Part shown: positions 7,198 to 14,927 of the stretch, piece by piece
Position numbering within the stretch: the first letter of the stretch is position 1
Layout of the letters: the number at the start of each line of letters is the position of its first letter
Assembly (NCBI GenBank): GCA_038748065.1
Contig: JBCDJG010000071.1
Location: 1 to 21,931, forward strand
Origin: JBCDJG01 sp038748065
Lineage (GTDB): Bacteria; Pseudomonadota; Gammaproteobacteria; Pseudomonadales; Halieaceae
Direction of reading: 5' to 3'
DNA: 21,931 nucleotides
The notes under the pieces: generated by a model
What the model saw: the letters and a program-made list of their open reading frames with translations, nothing else
What the model was told of the DNA's origin: nothing
Database searches by the model: none
Translations under genes and position numbers: made by a program

Positions 7198-7601
7198 GGG
7201 TCATGCTATGAGTTGAACGATTGAGCGGCTCGATCCTGATTCAATTCACTTGATTCGAATTGCGTAATCCAGAGCTGAATCAGATTTGCTGACAGCTTGT
7301 GCTTTCGTTGCCCTTCCAGGTACTGTCGCTTTTCTACGCTCTTATGAGTATAAAAGAGGAGGTGACGTAACTTGGGTCAATATGTATCGTGTTGCTTGCG
7401 GTATTGAAATTCTAGTGAAGCTGCGACCCTGTATCCTCGGAGAAAATCATTTCGGACCTCCATGGATATAGGGGACGACTTTCTCAAGGTAATCCGTCCA
7501 CTCTGCTAGCGTACTGAACTCTCAAAAGCTACGGTTGAATCTCCAGAGCGGGCCTCTACAACTTTGTTCTTTGTCTGCTTCACTCCATCCTGATAACTGG
7601 T
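7198..7601. other. Gap of about 400 bp, no gene seen
   Basis: A plus-strand frame of 61 codons (7286-7471) is present but has no family resemblance or persuasive ribosome-binding site. The base composition is that of the accessory region. No RNA gene was recognised; the stretch ends at the hairpin at 7602-7639. Confidence 0.4.
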
Positions 7602-7639
7602 GGTGACCAGGGTTCGAGATTTCTCCCCTCTGGGTCACC
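7602..7639 (+). repeat. Hairpin ending in CACCATTT, tRNA-tail-like
   Basis: GGTGACC (7602-7608) pairs with GGTCACC (7633-7639), and AGGG (7609-7612) with CCCT (7626-7629). It contains GGTTCGAG, like a tRNA T-loop, and is followed by ATTT, as are both att core copies. It does not fold as a normal tRNA 3' end because the loop is too long, so it may be a degenerate tRNA fragment at an older junction. This is tentative. Confidence 0.45.
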
Positions 7640-7661
7640 ATTTCTTAATATAATCGCATGG

Positions 7662-7708
7662 TCACTGAGGGCTCGTGCGGACCTGCGCGGCCCGACACGG
7701 GCGGCCCC
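7662..7708. repeat. Dispersed GC-rich repeat, copy 2 (two 14-bp units)
   Basis: It differs from 4804-4850 at three of 47 positions, and both are followed by TAAGTCCCGC after three or four bases. It also begins 30 bases after CACCATT (7636). It ends next to the sulfatase stop codon (TAA complement at 7711-7713), marking the boundary between accessory and core-like DNA. Confidence 0.85.
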
Positions 7709-7710
7709 CT

Positions 7711-9087
7711 TTAAGTCCCGCTCCCCGAACAGCCCCAATCGTTGCAGGCGCCATCCCTGAAAGTCTGCTCCCAGGTTTCCAGGCGGGCCTCGAGCGATGT
7801 CCGAACAGCCTGAAAATCGGGGTTATCGGCCAGATTCCTGGTCTCGGCACCGGGCTGTCCGTTCTTCAATAGCTGTACTGCGGGTAAGGGGTCCAGACAC
7901 AGGCGCTGAAGGGGCGTGGCTGTGCCCACTCTAGCGGCGGCTCTTAGGTCATTAACCAGGGGCGTCATCGACAGCGCACACGCCCGAGACCGGGTGTAGT
8001 TTTTAATCAGCAGGAAATCTTTACTACGAATGGCGGTGTGGTTGCGTAGTGTTCCGTGTGCGTTCTGCTCCGCGTAGACATAGTCCCTGTGTTGATAGTC
8101 GTGTTCGAAGAATGCGGCCTTGAAAGATATACCCTGAAAGTCTGCGGGACTGCCAAGGCCCGCCAGGTCAAGGATGGTGGGTGCGAGATCAATGGAACTT
8201 ACCAGCCCGGTGTAGTTTCCGCTACCCACGGGGCCTTGCACAAGCAAGGGTGTTTTGATGCCAGAGTCATAGAGCGTTGTTTTGGCAAAAGGTGTTGGGG
8301 CTCCGTTGTCGGCCAACACGAAAATCCATGTGTTTTCCAGTACCCCCTGGGTGTCGAGGGCCTTGATCACCTCGCCGATGTAGTAGTCTATACGATGGAC
8401 CTCGTCGAAGTATGCGACCAAGGACTCGCGGCTCTTGCGTGAGTCCACGAGATAGGGTGGAACCGTGATATCGCTCGGCGCATGGACGCGAAACGCGGGC
8501 GGAGCCTCGTGCGGCAGATGAGGGTCGAAGCTTGCGAACCAAAAGAAAAAGGGCTCGTCCTGCGGCCGTTTCGCCAGCATGTCTGCCCAGTGCTCCGCGT
8601 TGGATTCAGCGGCTGAAGCCGTAACGCTGTCGAAGGCGGACTTGAGCTTGAGGCCAAGGTGCCACTTGCCTGCGGCAACTGTGTGGTATCCGGCGCTTGC
8701 TAACGCCTGCGGCAGACTGGCCCAGTCTGCCTGTACGGGATCGTGGAGGTTTGGTGCCCCGGTTGCACTAGGATAGCGGCCCAAGAGCATGCTGGCTCGG
8801 CTGGGTGAGCAACTGCTGGTGGTCAGGAAGGCGTTATCAAAGCGAAAACCTGTGCTAGCAATATGATCGATATTCGGCGTGATCACGCCAGCCGTCTTGG
8901 CGCCGTAGTCACGCCAGCCCCAATCGTCCAGCACGAAAACGACGAAGTTTGGTGCCGCGCCTGAACCCTCAGCCGAGCCGTTGGTTGCGCCAGCCTGTTC
9001 TTGAGCCGATTGACCGCAGGCGGCCAGCAGCAGGCTGGCGAGCAGGCGTATTGAGACGCGCCAGATTGAACGAATGCGGCTGTCCAA
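7711..9087 (-). CDS. Lipoprotein sulfatase (type I, formylglycine-dependent)
   Basis: This enzyme hydrolyses sulfate esters; the substrate is unknown but may be a sulfated glycan. The N-terminus is a lipoprotein signal (LLASLLLAAC, lipid cysteine at 24), so the protein is membrane-anchored. The core motifs are complete: metal-binding DD54-55 in VLDDWGW, C93-S-P-S-R97 (C-x-P-S-R, where the cysteine is converted to formylglycine), GKWHLG at 140-145, DPH at 188-190, DN260-261 in VLADNG, and K278 in SGIKTP. Length (458) is normal. The only suitable start is TTG at 9087, seven bases after the stop of the DUF481 gene, implying co-transcription and perhaps coupled translation. A formylglycine-generating enzyme must be encoded elsewhere. 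The stop codon abuts the dispersed repeat. Confidence 0.9.
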   Translation of the reverse strand: MDSRIRSIWRVSIRLLASLLLAACGQSAQEQAGATNGSAEGSGAAPNFVVFVLDDWGWRDYGAKTAGVITPNIDHIASTGFRFDNAFLTTSSCSPSRASMLLGRYPSATGAPNLHDPVQADWASLPQALASAGYHTVAAGKWHLGLKLKSAFDSVTASAAESNAEHWADMLAKRPQDEPFFFWFASFDPHLPHEAPPAFRVHAPSDITVPPYLVDSRKSRESLVAYFDEVHRIDYYIGEVIKALDTQGVLENTWIFVLADNGAPTPFAKTTLYDSGIKTPLLVQGPVGSGNYTGLVSSIDLAPTILDLAGLGSPADFQGISFKAAFFEHDYQHRDYVYAEQNAHGTLRNHTAIRSKDFLLIKNYTRSRACALSMTPLVNDLRAAARVGTATPLQRLCLDPLPAVQLLKNGQPGAETRNLADNPDFQAVRTSLEARLETWEQTFRDGACNDWGCSGSGT

Positions 9088-9093
9088 CTGCGT

Positions 9094-10098
9094 CTAGAAA
9101 CTGTAGCCGACGCCAAAGGCCAGCGTGGAATCATCCTGGCTGCGCCCTTCAGCGGGCTCAGTCTCGTAGTCGTAACGGTAGGAGGCGGTGAAGTAGAGAT
9201 CGCTGATGAGGTCGAAACTCAGGCCCGTATTGGTCTTGTATATCGCGTTGTCATTGCCGTAGAACTGCCAGGTAAATGCCTGCGTGTGGAAGAAATCCAT
9301 CCAGTCGAGCAGCGCGTGCTCGTAGCGCAGATTCCACAGGCCGACGCTGCCGCCCATGGATTCCTCCCCGAGTTTCTCCTCCTGGTAACCGGCGCCAAGG
9401 CTGATGCCCAGGTACTTGCTCGCATCGTCAAACACGTCGCGGCCAAAAACCAGGCCTCCCGTATAACGATAGTCCAGGTCGCGGATAGGGTCTCGTTCAT
9501 AAGTCAGGCCGGCCCCCACGAACCAGGGCTTTGCGAACAGCCAGCTGTAGTCGTAGTTGATCAGTGTTTGGTCCTGGGTCGTTTCGTCGTCCAGTGACTC
9601 ATTGCGTAGAGTGAAGTCCGCGCGGTGGCGGTGATCACCCCATTTCACGGATCCGTCGGCGAAAATCAGCGTGCTTTCGGAGTCAGTGTTACCGCTGTTA
9701 TAGGTGCCGTTAAGGTCAGTTTTCAAAGACCAGTCGAAGTAGGGTTCAGGCTCCGCTGCCTCGGCAAGTTCGTTTAGCGCAATTGGCCGACTCTCACCGT
9801 CTGCTGTCAACAGCACCTGCTGGCCGACGCTATCCACGGTCAGGCGTGCGTCCAACTCGGTTTTGTCATTCAGTTCAATCTCGAAGGGCTCTGCAATGTC
9901 GACGGTCGCCACTTCCGCTACGTCGATGGAGAACTCATCGGTGTAGCTGGGCTCGATCAGAATCTCTTCGTCGGTTACCAGGGAGATGTTGCCGCTGATG
10001 ATATCGCCGTTTTGCATGATGACGCGGTCTTGGGCCATGGCACTAAAGGGCGCGGCCGCCAGCACGAAAGAAAGGCACAGGAGTATTCGGGTTCTCAT
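9094..10098 (-). CDS. DUF481 outer-membrane beta-barrel protein
   Basis: A signal peptide (cleavage after AMA, about residue 22) is followed by a small domain rich in VIMQNGDIISGNISLV-type strands (23-110). A DUF481 barrel follows from about 118, beginning WSLKTDLNGTYNSGNTDSES and continuing with alternating strands such as YDYSWLFAKPWFVGAGLTYE. It ends in a terminal aromatic (FGVGYSF), the usual BAM recognition signal. DUF481 proteins (for example YdiY) are outer-membrane proteins of unknown function. It is upstream of, and six bases from, the sulfatase gene, so the two probably form one transcription unit, and a role in uptake or surface handling of the sulfatase substrate is possible but inferred. 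Confidence 0.9.
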   Translation of the reverse strand: MRTRILLCLSFVLAAAPFSAMAQDRVIMQNGDIISGNISLVTDEEILIEPSYTDEFSIDVAEVATVDIAEPFEIELNDKTELDARLTVDSVGQQVLLTADGESRPIALNELAEAAEPEPYFDWSLKTDLNGTYNSGNTDSESTLIFADGSVKWGDHRHRADFTLRNESLDDETTQDQTLINYDYSWLFAKPWFVGAGLTYERDPIRDLDYRYTGGLVFGRDVFDDASKYLGISLGAGYQEEKLGEESMGGSVGLWNLRYEHALLDWMDFFHTQAFTWQFYGNDNAIYKTNTGLSFDLISDLYFTASYRYDYETEPAEGRSQDDSTLAFGVGYSF

Positions 10099-10230
10099 TG
10101 ATGGTCTCTATATAGGCAAAAATAATTGGCTAGGCAGTGACCGCTTCCAGGTTTTTTTATCAAACACATCTGTTGAGGCGTGATCACTGCGATCAGACGT
10201 ACAGGGTAACAAATGTCAGCTAAAACGAAA

Positions 10231-11202
10231 TTACTTTAAACGCCAGGCAAATCGCAGCGAATAGCCGTCTACGTCGCCGCCGAAGTTGACATGCGCGCCA
10301 AGGCTGAAGGCTTCAAAGAAGCGATTGGTCTCGGCCACGTTCAGGCCGACAGAATAGCCAGCAAGGTAAAAGTGAGTGAAGCCGAGAACGTTGCGGTTTT
10401 GGCCGGTGAAGGCGCTTGCGCCAAGGTGAACCGTTCCGAACAGCGGCAGGGAGCCGAGCGACAGGCTCCATGGGTGATCGATATCGGCAGAGACTGATAA
10501 GGTACCGGTCTCCTCTCGAAATGAGGGCAGGTCCCGAGACTCCGAATAGCTCTCTATCTGATTGTAAGAAAATCGAGTAGTGATGCGGGCGTCATACATT
10601 TCGGCGAAGCGGCGCTTGTAGTCCAGGCCCACCCCCAGGCCTAGAATGCGCGCGTTCGTTTCCCAGTTGAACAAGATGCCGTCCAGCAGGGGTGCGAAAA
10701 TAGCCTGGGCGCCCGGTCCGCCGTAGTCGGTGTCATTCTCCAGGCGGCTGATGCCAAACTGACCCGACAGAAACCAGGAAAAGTATTCACCGGCAGGCAG
10801 AATCACGCCAAGGCCTAACTGTGCGCTGTCTGCTTCCCATGTGCCGTCAATGTCATCAAAGCCCGCCAGGCTGAACTCGTTCTCGGCCGCCGCGTGGCTG
10901 AGGGTGCCTCGAACAGCTATGCGCCAGTCCCTCTCGTCCAAGGCAAATTCGTATTGCAGTGGAAGCTTGAAGACGTCGTAGCGTGTGCCGTCATCGGCGT
11001 CGAGTCGAGACGCGCTGATGCTGGGGTCAACAAAGAAATTGAGCATCTGCGCGTAGCCCGCGCCGATGTCGCTATTACGAACGTCCGTGTCCAGCCTGTC
11101 GCGGGACCGCTGTAGCGGATCTTGCGCACTCAAGGGATGTGCCAGCAGCACGCCGAGCGTGGCTGGCAGTAAGCCGCGCAGAAAAAGGCTCAGGCGAGCA
11201 AT
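10231..11202 (-). CDS. Predicted outer-membrane beta-barrel protein
   Basis: A signal peptide (LSLFLRGLLPATLGVLLA, cleavage after LSA) precedes about 300 residues of amphipathic beta strands (FKLPLQYEFALDERDWRIAV, YFSWFLSGQFGISRLENDTD, ILGLGVGLDYKRRF). It resembles solitary outer-membrane autotransporter-type barrels; function is unknown. The terminal strand ends SLRFAWRLK. No ATG is available at a sensible place. The open frame reaches GTG at 11301, but that would overlap the peroxidase gene by 112 bases with non-signal-like sequence. The likely start is ATT at 11202 or CTG at 11193; the latter would overlap the peroxidase TGA as CTGA. The start given is therefore approximate. Confidence 0.75.
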   Translation of the reverse strand: MARLSLFLRGLLPATLGVLLAHPLSAQDPLQRSRDRLDTDVRNSDIGAGYAQMLNFFVDPSISASRLDADDGTRYDVFKLPLQYEFALDERDWRIAVRGTLSHAAAENEFSLAGFDDIDGTWEADSAQLGLGVILPAGEYFSWFLSGQFGISRLENDTDYGGPGAQAIFAPLLDGILFNWETNARILGLGVGLDYKRRFAEMYDARITTRFSYNQIESYSESRDLPSFREETGTLSVSADIDHPWSLSLGSLPLFGTVHLGASAFTGQNRNVLGFTHFYLAGYSVGLNVAETNRFFEAFSLGAHVNFGGDVDGYSLRFAWRLK

Positions 11203-11675
11203 GATTCTATGTCGGAGGCTATTTCTGAAGGCTTGGTGGAGGGCGCATAGCGTTTGACGACCTTGCCTTCGCCGTCGATCAGGAACTTGGTGAAGTTCCA
11301 CTTGATCCCCTCACTGCCGAGCATGCCCGGGGCTTCGGCCTTGAGATGTTTGAACAGAGGGTCGGCGCCCGCGCCGTTGACCTCGATTTTACCGAACATC
11401 GGGAAGCTGACGCCGTAATTCAGCTGGCAGAACTCCTGAATCTCGTCGTTGCTGCCGGGGTCTTGCTTGCCGAACTGGTTGCAGGGGAAGCCCAGAACTT
11501 CAAGCCCACGCTCTTTGTACTCTTCGTAGAGGGATTCGAGCCCGGCAAATTGAGGGGTGAAGCCGCACTTGGAGGCGGTGTTAACTACCAGCAGCACCTT
11601 GCCTTTAAATTCCTCGAGGGCGCGGTCGGCGCCGCCGGCGGTCTTACAGGAAAAATCGAATACGCTGTCGCTCAT
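11190..11675 (-). CDS. gpx: Glutathione peroxidase family protein (cysteine type)
   Basis: It reduces hydrogen peroxide and organic or lipid hydroperoxides; bacterial members (such as BtuE) usually depend on thioredoxin rather than glutathione. The catalytic tetrad is visible: C37 in NTASKCGFT, Q71 in FPCNQFGKQ, and W126 and N127 in IKWNFTKF. C83 in EFCQLNYGVSFPMF is the probable resolving cysteine. Length is 161 residues, normal for the family, with no signal peptide, so it is cytoplasmic. The start at 11675 has GGAG about seven bases upstream; the frame stays open further upstream, but that part looks non-coding. It lies 114 bp downstream of a fatty-acid desaturase on the same strand, fitting protection of unsaturated lipids. 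Confidence 0.93.
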   Translation of the reverse strand: MSDSVFDFSCKTAGGADRALEEFKGKVLLVVNTASKCGFTPQFAGLESLYEEYKERGLEVLGFPCNQFGKQDPGSNDEIQEFCQLNYGVSFPMFGKIEVNGAGADPLFKHLKAEAPGMLGSEGIKWNFTKFLIDGEGKVVKRYAPSTKPSEIASDIESLLA

Positions 11676-11789
11676 AGCTTGCTCCGTCTGCGCGGTCTCG
11701 GAAGTGGCAGGACCATACCATACTGCAGGTGTACGGTGGGACCCTTGCAGAGGATCACCCGGGGCAGTGAACACGATACTGAACCTGCG

Positions 11790-12986
11790 TCAGGCAGCCT
11801 GGGCCTGCAGTTGTGCCTCCTGCATTAGCAGCGCCAATCGCTTGCGCTGCATCTTGAGAGAGTATTCCAGCTCTTTGAGCTTGGTGCGTAGCGCGGCATG
11901 CTGCCATTTATCGGATAAAGCGCTGCGACCTTCCTCAAGGGCGCCGCCGAGGGCAGCCTTTTTCGCCTCCAGACGCTCCGCCTGCAGTTCTTTCCACTGA
12001 TTAACAGAGTCGGTGAAGAGCTGGTACTCGCGCTCCAGGCGATCCATCAGTGAAGCCGAGTTGTGCGTAGCCTCCAGCTTGTTGCGCGCCCGCTGGAACT
12101 GGGTATCCAGAATCGCGCGCTGGATGCGGAAATCGGGTACGCGTACCAGATTACGCGCGAGCCCGAGCTTCGCGCACAGGGCGATGAGCCATTTGGTGGG
12201 ATCCCACTGGTACCAGCGAATGCCGTTGCGATAGTCAGTCTGGAAGATGTGGTGAAAGTTGTGGTAGCCCTCGCCGTAGGTCAGGAAGGCCAGGAAGCCG
12301 TTATCCCGGGCGCTGTTCGTCTCGGTATAGGGGCGGCTGCCCCAGTAGTGTGCCAGCGAGTTGATAAAGAAGGTCACGTGATGATTGAGCACCAGGCGCG
12401 CCAGGCCCACCAGCAGTACCGTGCCGATGATGTCGCCGTGCCAGATGCCCAGCAAAAGTGGCAGGCCTACGTTCATGAGCACCGTCAGTGCGACGTAGTG
12501 CCGGTGCTGGAACATGACTATCGGGTCGCGTTCGAGGTCGCGAGCGTTGCTGAAGTCCTCGGTATTGGTCGAGTAATCGCGCAGCATCCAGCCCATGTGG
12601 CTGAACCAGAGCCCGCGCCCGGCCGAGTAGGGGTCGCGCTCGTTGTCATCGACGTGGCGGTGGTGGCGACGATGGTCCGAGGCCCAGATCAGAATGCTGT
12701 TCTGCAGAGCGCCCGCGCCCCACAGAGCGTAGAACCATTTGAGGGCCGGGTGTGCCTCGTAGGCCTTGTGGGACCAAAGGCGATGGTAGCCGCCGGTAAT
12801 CGACAGACCGTTCAGGTAGAGGAAGGCCAGCGCCCACAGCCATTGAAAGCTGTCATAGCCGTGGTAGATGCCCCAAAACGGCACCAGTATCAACGCAAGG
12901 AGAGGTAAGCCCACGAAAATGGCCACATTGATCCGCGTTAGCGGCGGTTTTTGCCCGGGTTCCTTGTTGGCGACAACGTCAGTCAT
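11790..12986 (-). CDS. Acyl-CoA/lipid desaturase with C-terminal coiled coil
   Basis: A membrane di-iron desaturase, probably delta-9, that introduces a double bond into acyl chains with electrons from a ferredoxin/reductase partner. The histidine boxes are complete (numbering from the ATG at 12986): HRLWSH at 68-73, HRRHH at 105-109, and HNFHH at 242-246 in the family motif GEGYHNFHHIF. Hydrophobic segments lie at about 21-40, 49-66, 84-100 and 165-205. After about residue 295 there is an unusual 100-residue charged helical extension (FQRARNKLEATHN ... LKELEYSLKMQRKRLALLMQ), probably a coiled coil, which most family members lack. TTG at 13004 is an alternative start. Confidence 0.92.
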   Translation of the reverse strand: MTDVVANKEPGQKPPLTRINVAIFVGLPLLALILVPFWGIYHGYDSFQWLWALAFLYLNGLSITGGYHRLWSHKAYEAHPALKWFYALWGAGALQNSILIWASDHRRHHRHVDDNERDPYSAGRGLWFSHMGWMLRDYSTNTEDFSNARDLERDPIVMFQHRHYVALTVLMNVGLPLLLGIWHGDIIGTVLLVGLARLVLNHHVTFFINSLAHYWGSRPYTETNSARDNGFLAFLTYGEGYHNFHHIFQTDYRNGIRWYQWDPTKWLIALCAKLGLARNLVRVPDFRIQRAILDTQFQRARNKLEATHNSASLMDRLEREYQLFTDSVNQWKELQAERLEAKKAALGGALEEGRSALSDKWQHAALRTKLKELEYSLKMQRKRLALLMQEAQLQAQAA

Positions 12987-13206
12987 GTTAGCCAGGTGCC
13001 TCAAATAAAAGGATCGCGAATGGTAGCGTTTTCAGCGCAGGAAGTCTCTGCACAAGGTCACAGTCTGGCAGGCCAGGGGGCGGGGCGCCAGTGTGGAAAA
13101 CGCCATACCGGTGGCCCGGGGCGACAGGCAGCACGTATCTTCAGTATTATCCTTGTTTACACTGTTGGAAGCGTCCCATGCTTGCTGCTAACCGGCGCCA
13201 CTTATC

Positions 13207-14598
13207 GTGAGTCGCGCCGTTTTCACGCGCGGCTCTACCATGCGCCATGTCCTGGTTATGACCGGCTCATCTGCAGCTGGCCTGCTGGCCATGTTCGGCG
13301 TCGACCTCATCGACATGTATTTCCTCACATTACTGGGGGAGCAAGAGCTGGCCGCGGCGGTTGGCTATGCGGGTACGCTGATCTTCTTCCTGGTATCAGT
13401 CAGTATCGGATTGCAGATCGCCCTGGGCGCTCTGGTCGCCCGCTCCGAGGGCCAGCAAAGGCGTGATCTGGCTCGCCGTTATTGCTCCAGTGGCCTGTGG
13501 GTGAGCTTCGTGGTCGCACTGGTCGTCGCTGCCCTATCCTGGGCGTGGCGGCGCGATCTTCTGGCTTTGCTTGGCGCCAGTGGACAAACCCTCGAGTATG
13601 CCGTGAGCTATGCCGGTATCCTGCTGCCCGCCATGCCCGTATTGGTGCTCGGTATGGCATCGGCGGCGGCCATACGTGCAATCGGCGACGCGCGTCGCTC
13701 GATGTGGGTGACCTTGATTGGCTCCCTGGTCAATGCCGTCCTCGACCCGATCTTTATCTTTACCTTCGGCTGGGGCTTGGAGGGAGCGGCGTGGGCCTCT
13801 GTGGTCAGCCGACTGGCGATGCTGGCAGTCGCCGTGAACGCGCTGTTCTTCGTTCACCGGCTACCCAGCCGAGTTACGCTGTCCGAAATTATCGCTGATA
13901 TCCGGCCCTTGATGGTAATCGCCGGCCCAGCTGTGCTCACCAACCTGGCAACGCCCATCGGCAACAGCTTTGTGCTGCGGACCATGTCCCAGTTTGGCGA
14001 TTCTGCCGTAGCGGGAGCCGCAATTCTCGGGCGCATCAGCCCGGTGGCCTTCGCCGCTGTGTTCGCGCTGTCCGGCGCGGTCGGGCCCATTATTGGCCAG
14101 AATGCAGGCGCCGGCCTTTATCACCGCGTGCGCTCAACACTCGTCAACGCCTTACTTTTCAATGCCGGCTATGTCCTGCTGATGTGGCTCATACTCTGGC
14201 TGGCCGCGGATTTCATCGTCAAAGCCTTCTCTGCCAGTGAGGTGGCTGCCGACCTGATTCTGTTTTACACGCACTGGCTCGTTGGGGCCTTCATTTTCAA
14301 CGGCACACTGTTTGTCGCCAATGCCAGCTTCAATAACCTGCACCATCCGCGCTGGGCGACGGCCTTCAATTTTGGCAAGGCGGTTTTAGGTGTCATGCCT
14401 GCGGTCTACTTTGGCTCTCAGTGGTATGGTGCCCGCGGCGTGATGATCGGAGAAGCGGTAGCCGCTGTGATCTTCGGTGCGCTTGCACTCGTCGCGGTGT
14501 TCTACCTCGTGCGCCGGCTGGAGCAGGAGCACGTGCCACTGGCAAACTCGGTTGCAGCGGAGGTTGAAGCTCAGTCGCCAGAGGCGCTGACGCGATAG
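13207..14598 (+). CDS. MATE-family efflux transporter
   Basis: A multidrug/toxic-compound exporter of the MATE (MatE) family driven by Na+ or H+. Its 463 residues give about twelve hydrophobic segments in two repeated halves. The first begins SSAAGLLAMFGVDLIDMYFL, followed by the family-like IGLQIALGALVARSEG. The second includes AGPAVLTNLATPIGNSFVL and ALSGAVGPIIGQNAGAG. The C-terminal tail is short and polar. The start is GTG at 13207; ATG at 13240 (MRHVLVM) is a good alternative that loses no membrane segment. It is divergent from the desaturase across 220 bp, and its 3' end overlaps the convergent DUF5329 gene by 28 bases. The substrate is unknown. Confidence 0.92.
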   Translation: MSRAVFTRGSTMRHVLVMTGSSAAGLLAMFGVDLIDMYFLTLLGEQELAAAVGYAGTLIFFLVSVSIGLQIALGALVARSEGQQRRDLARRYCSSGLWVSFVVALVVAALSWAWRRDLLALLGASGQTLEYAVSYAGILLPAMPVLVLGMASAAAIRAIGDARRSMWVTLIGSLVNAVLDPIFIFTFGWGLEGAAWASVVSRLAMLAVAVNALFFVHRLPSRVTLSEIIADIRPLMVIAGPAVLTNLATPIGNSFVLRTMSQFGDSAVAGAAILGRISPVAFAAVFALSGAVGPIIGQNAGAGLYHRVRSTLVNALLFNAGYVLLMWLILWLAADFIVKAFSASEVAADLILFYTHWLVGAFIFNGTLFVANASFNNLHHPRWATAFNFGKAVLGVMPAVYFGSQWYGARGVMIGEAVAAVIFGALALVAVFYLVRRLEQEHVPLANSVAAEVEAQSPEALTR

Positions 14599-14927
14599 GC
14601 CTCGAGTTCCCGATGTAGCCACTCGCCTGATGGCTCGGTGTCGCCATCACAGCTGACGCTGTAGGGTTTGCCGCTCCAGGAGCTCTGGCTGGCCAAACGA
14701 TCGACGAAGTGCTCGGCGGTATCGGCGTAGCGAGCGCCACGGCGGTATTTCAGGCGCAGGTGGTCTGCGGCATCCGCACTGTCATAGTCACTGCCATTGC
14801 GATGGAAGGTGCAGCCGCTGGCTTCGACGAAACTCAACAGGTGCTGGATCTCGCGTTCCGCCTGATCGGTCGCGGCCGCCGGTAGGGCCAGGCCCGCGAC
14901 CAGCGTAATAAGGATCAATCGGTCCAT
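14571..14927 (-). CDS. DUF5329-type small secreted protein
   Basis: A 118-residue protein with a signal peptide (LILITLVAGLALPAAA, cleavage near residue 19). It continues TDQAEREIQHLLSFVEASGC, YDSADAADHLRLKYRRGA, SQSSWSGKPYSVSC and GEWLHRELEAY. Conserved cysteines C39 and C94 could form a periplasmic disulfide. I recognise it as DUF5329-like; the function is unknown. Its start overlaps the end of the upstream EEP-family gene by 13 bases, so the two are probably translated together, and its end overlaps the MATE gene tail. Confidence 0.75.
   Translation of the reverse strand: MDRLILITLVAGLALPAAATDQAEREIQHLLSFVEASGCTFHRNGSDYDSADAADHLRLKYRRGARYADTAEHFVDRLASQSSWSGKPYSVSCDGDTEPSGEWLHRELEAYRVSASGD

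Noticed and set aside
7286..7471. Plus-strand small ORF of 61 codons
   Set aside because: No recognisable family, weak start context and located in decayed accessory DNA.
12063..12908. Long plus-strand frame of 281 codons
   Set aside because: It is antisense to the desaturase, whose histidine boxes are unmistakable; GC-rich codon bias produces such mirror frames.
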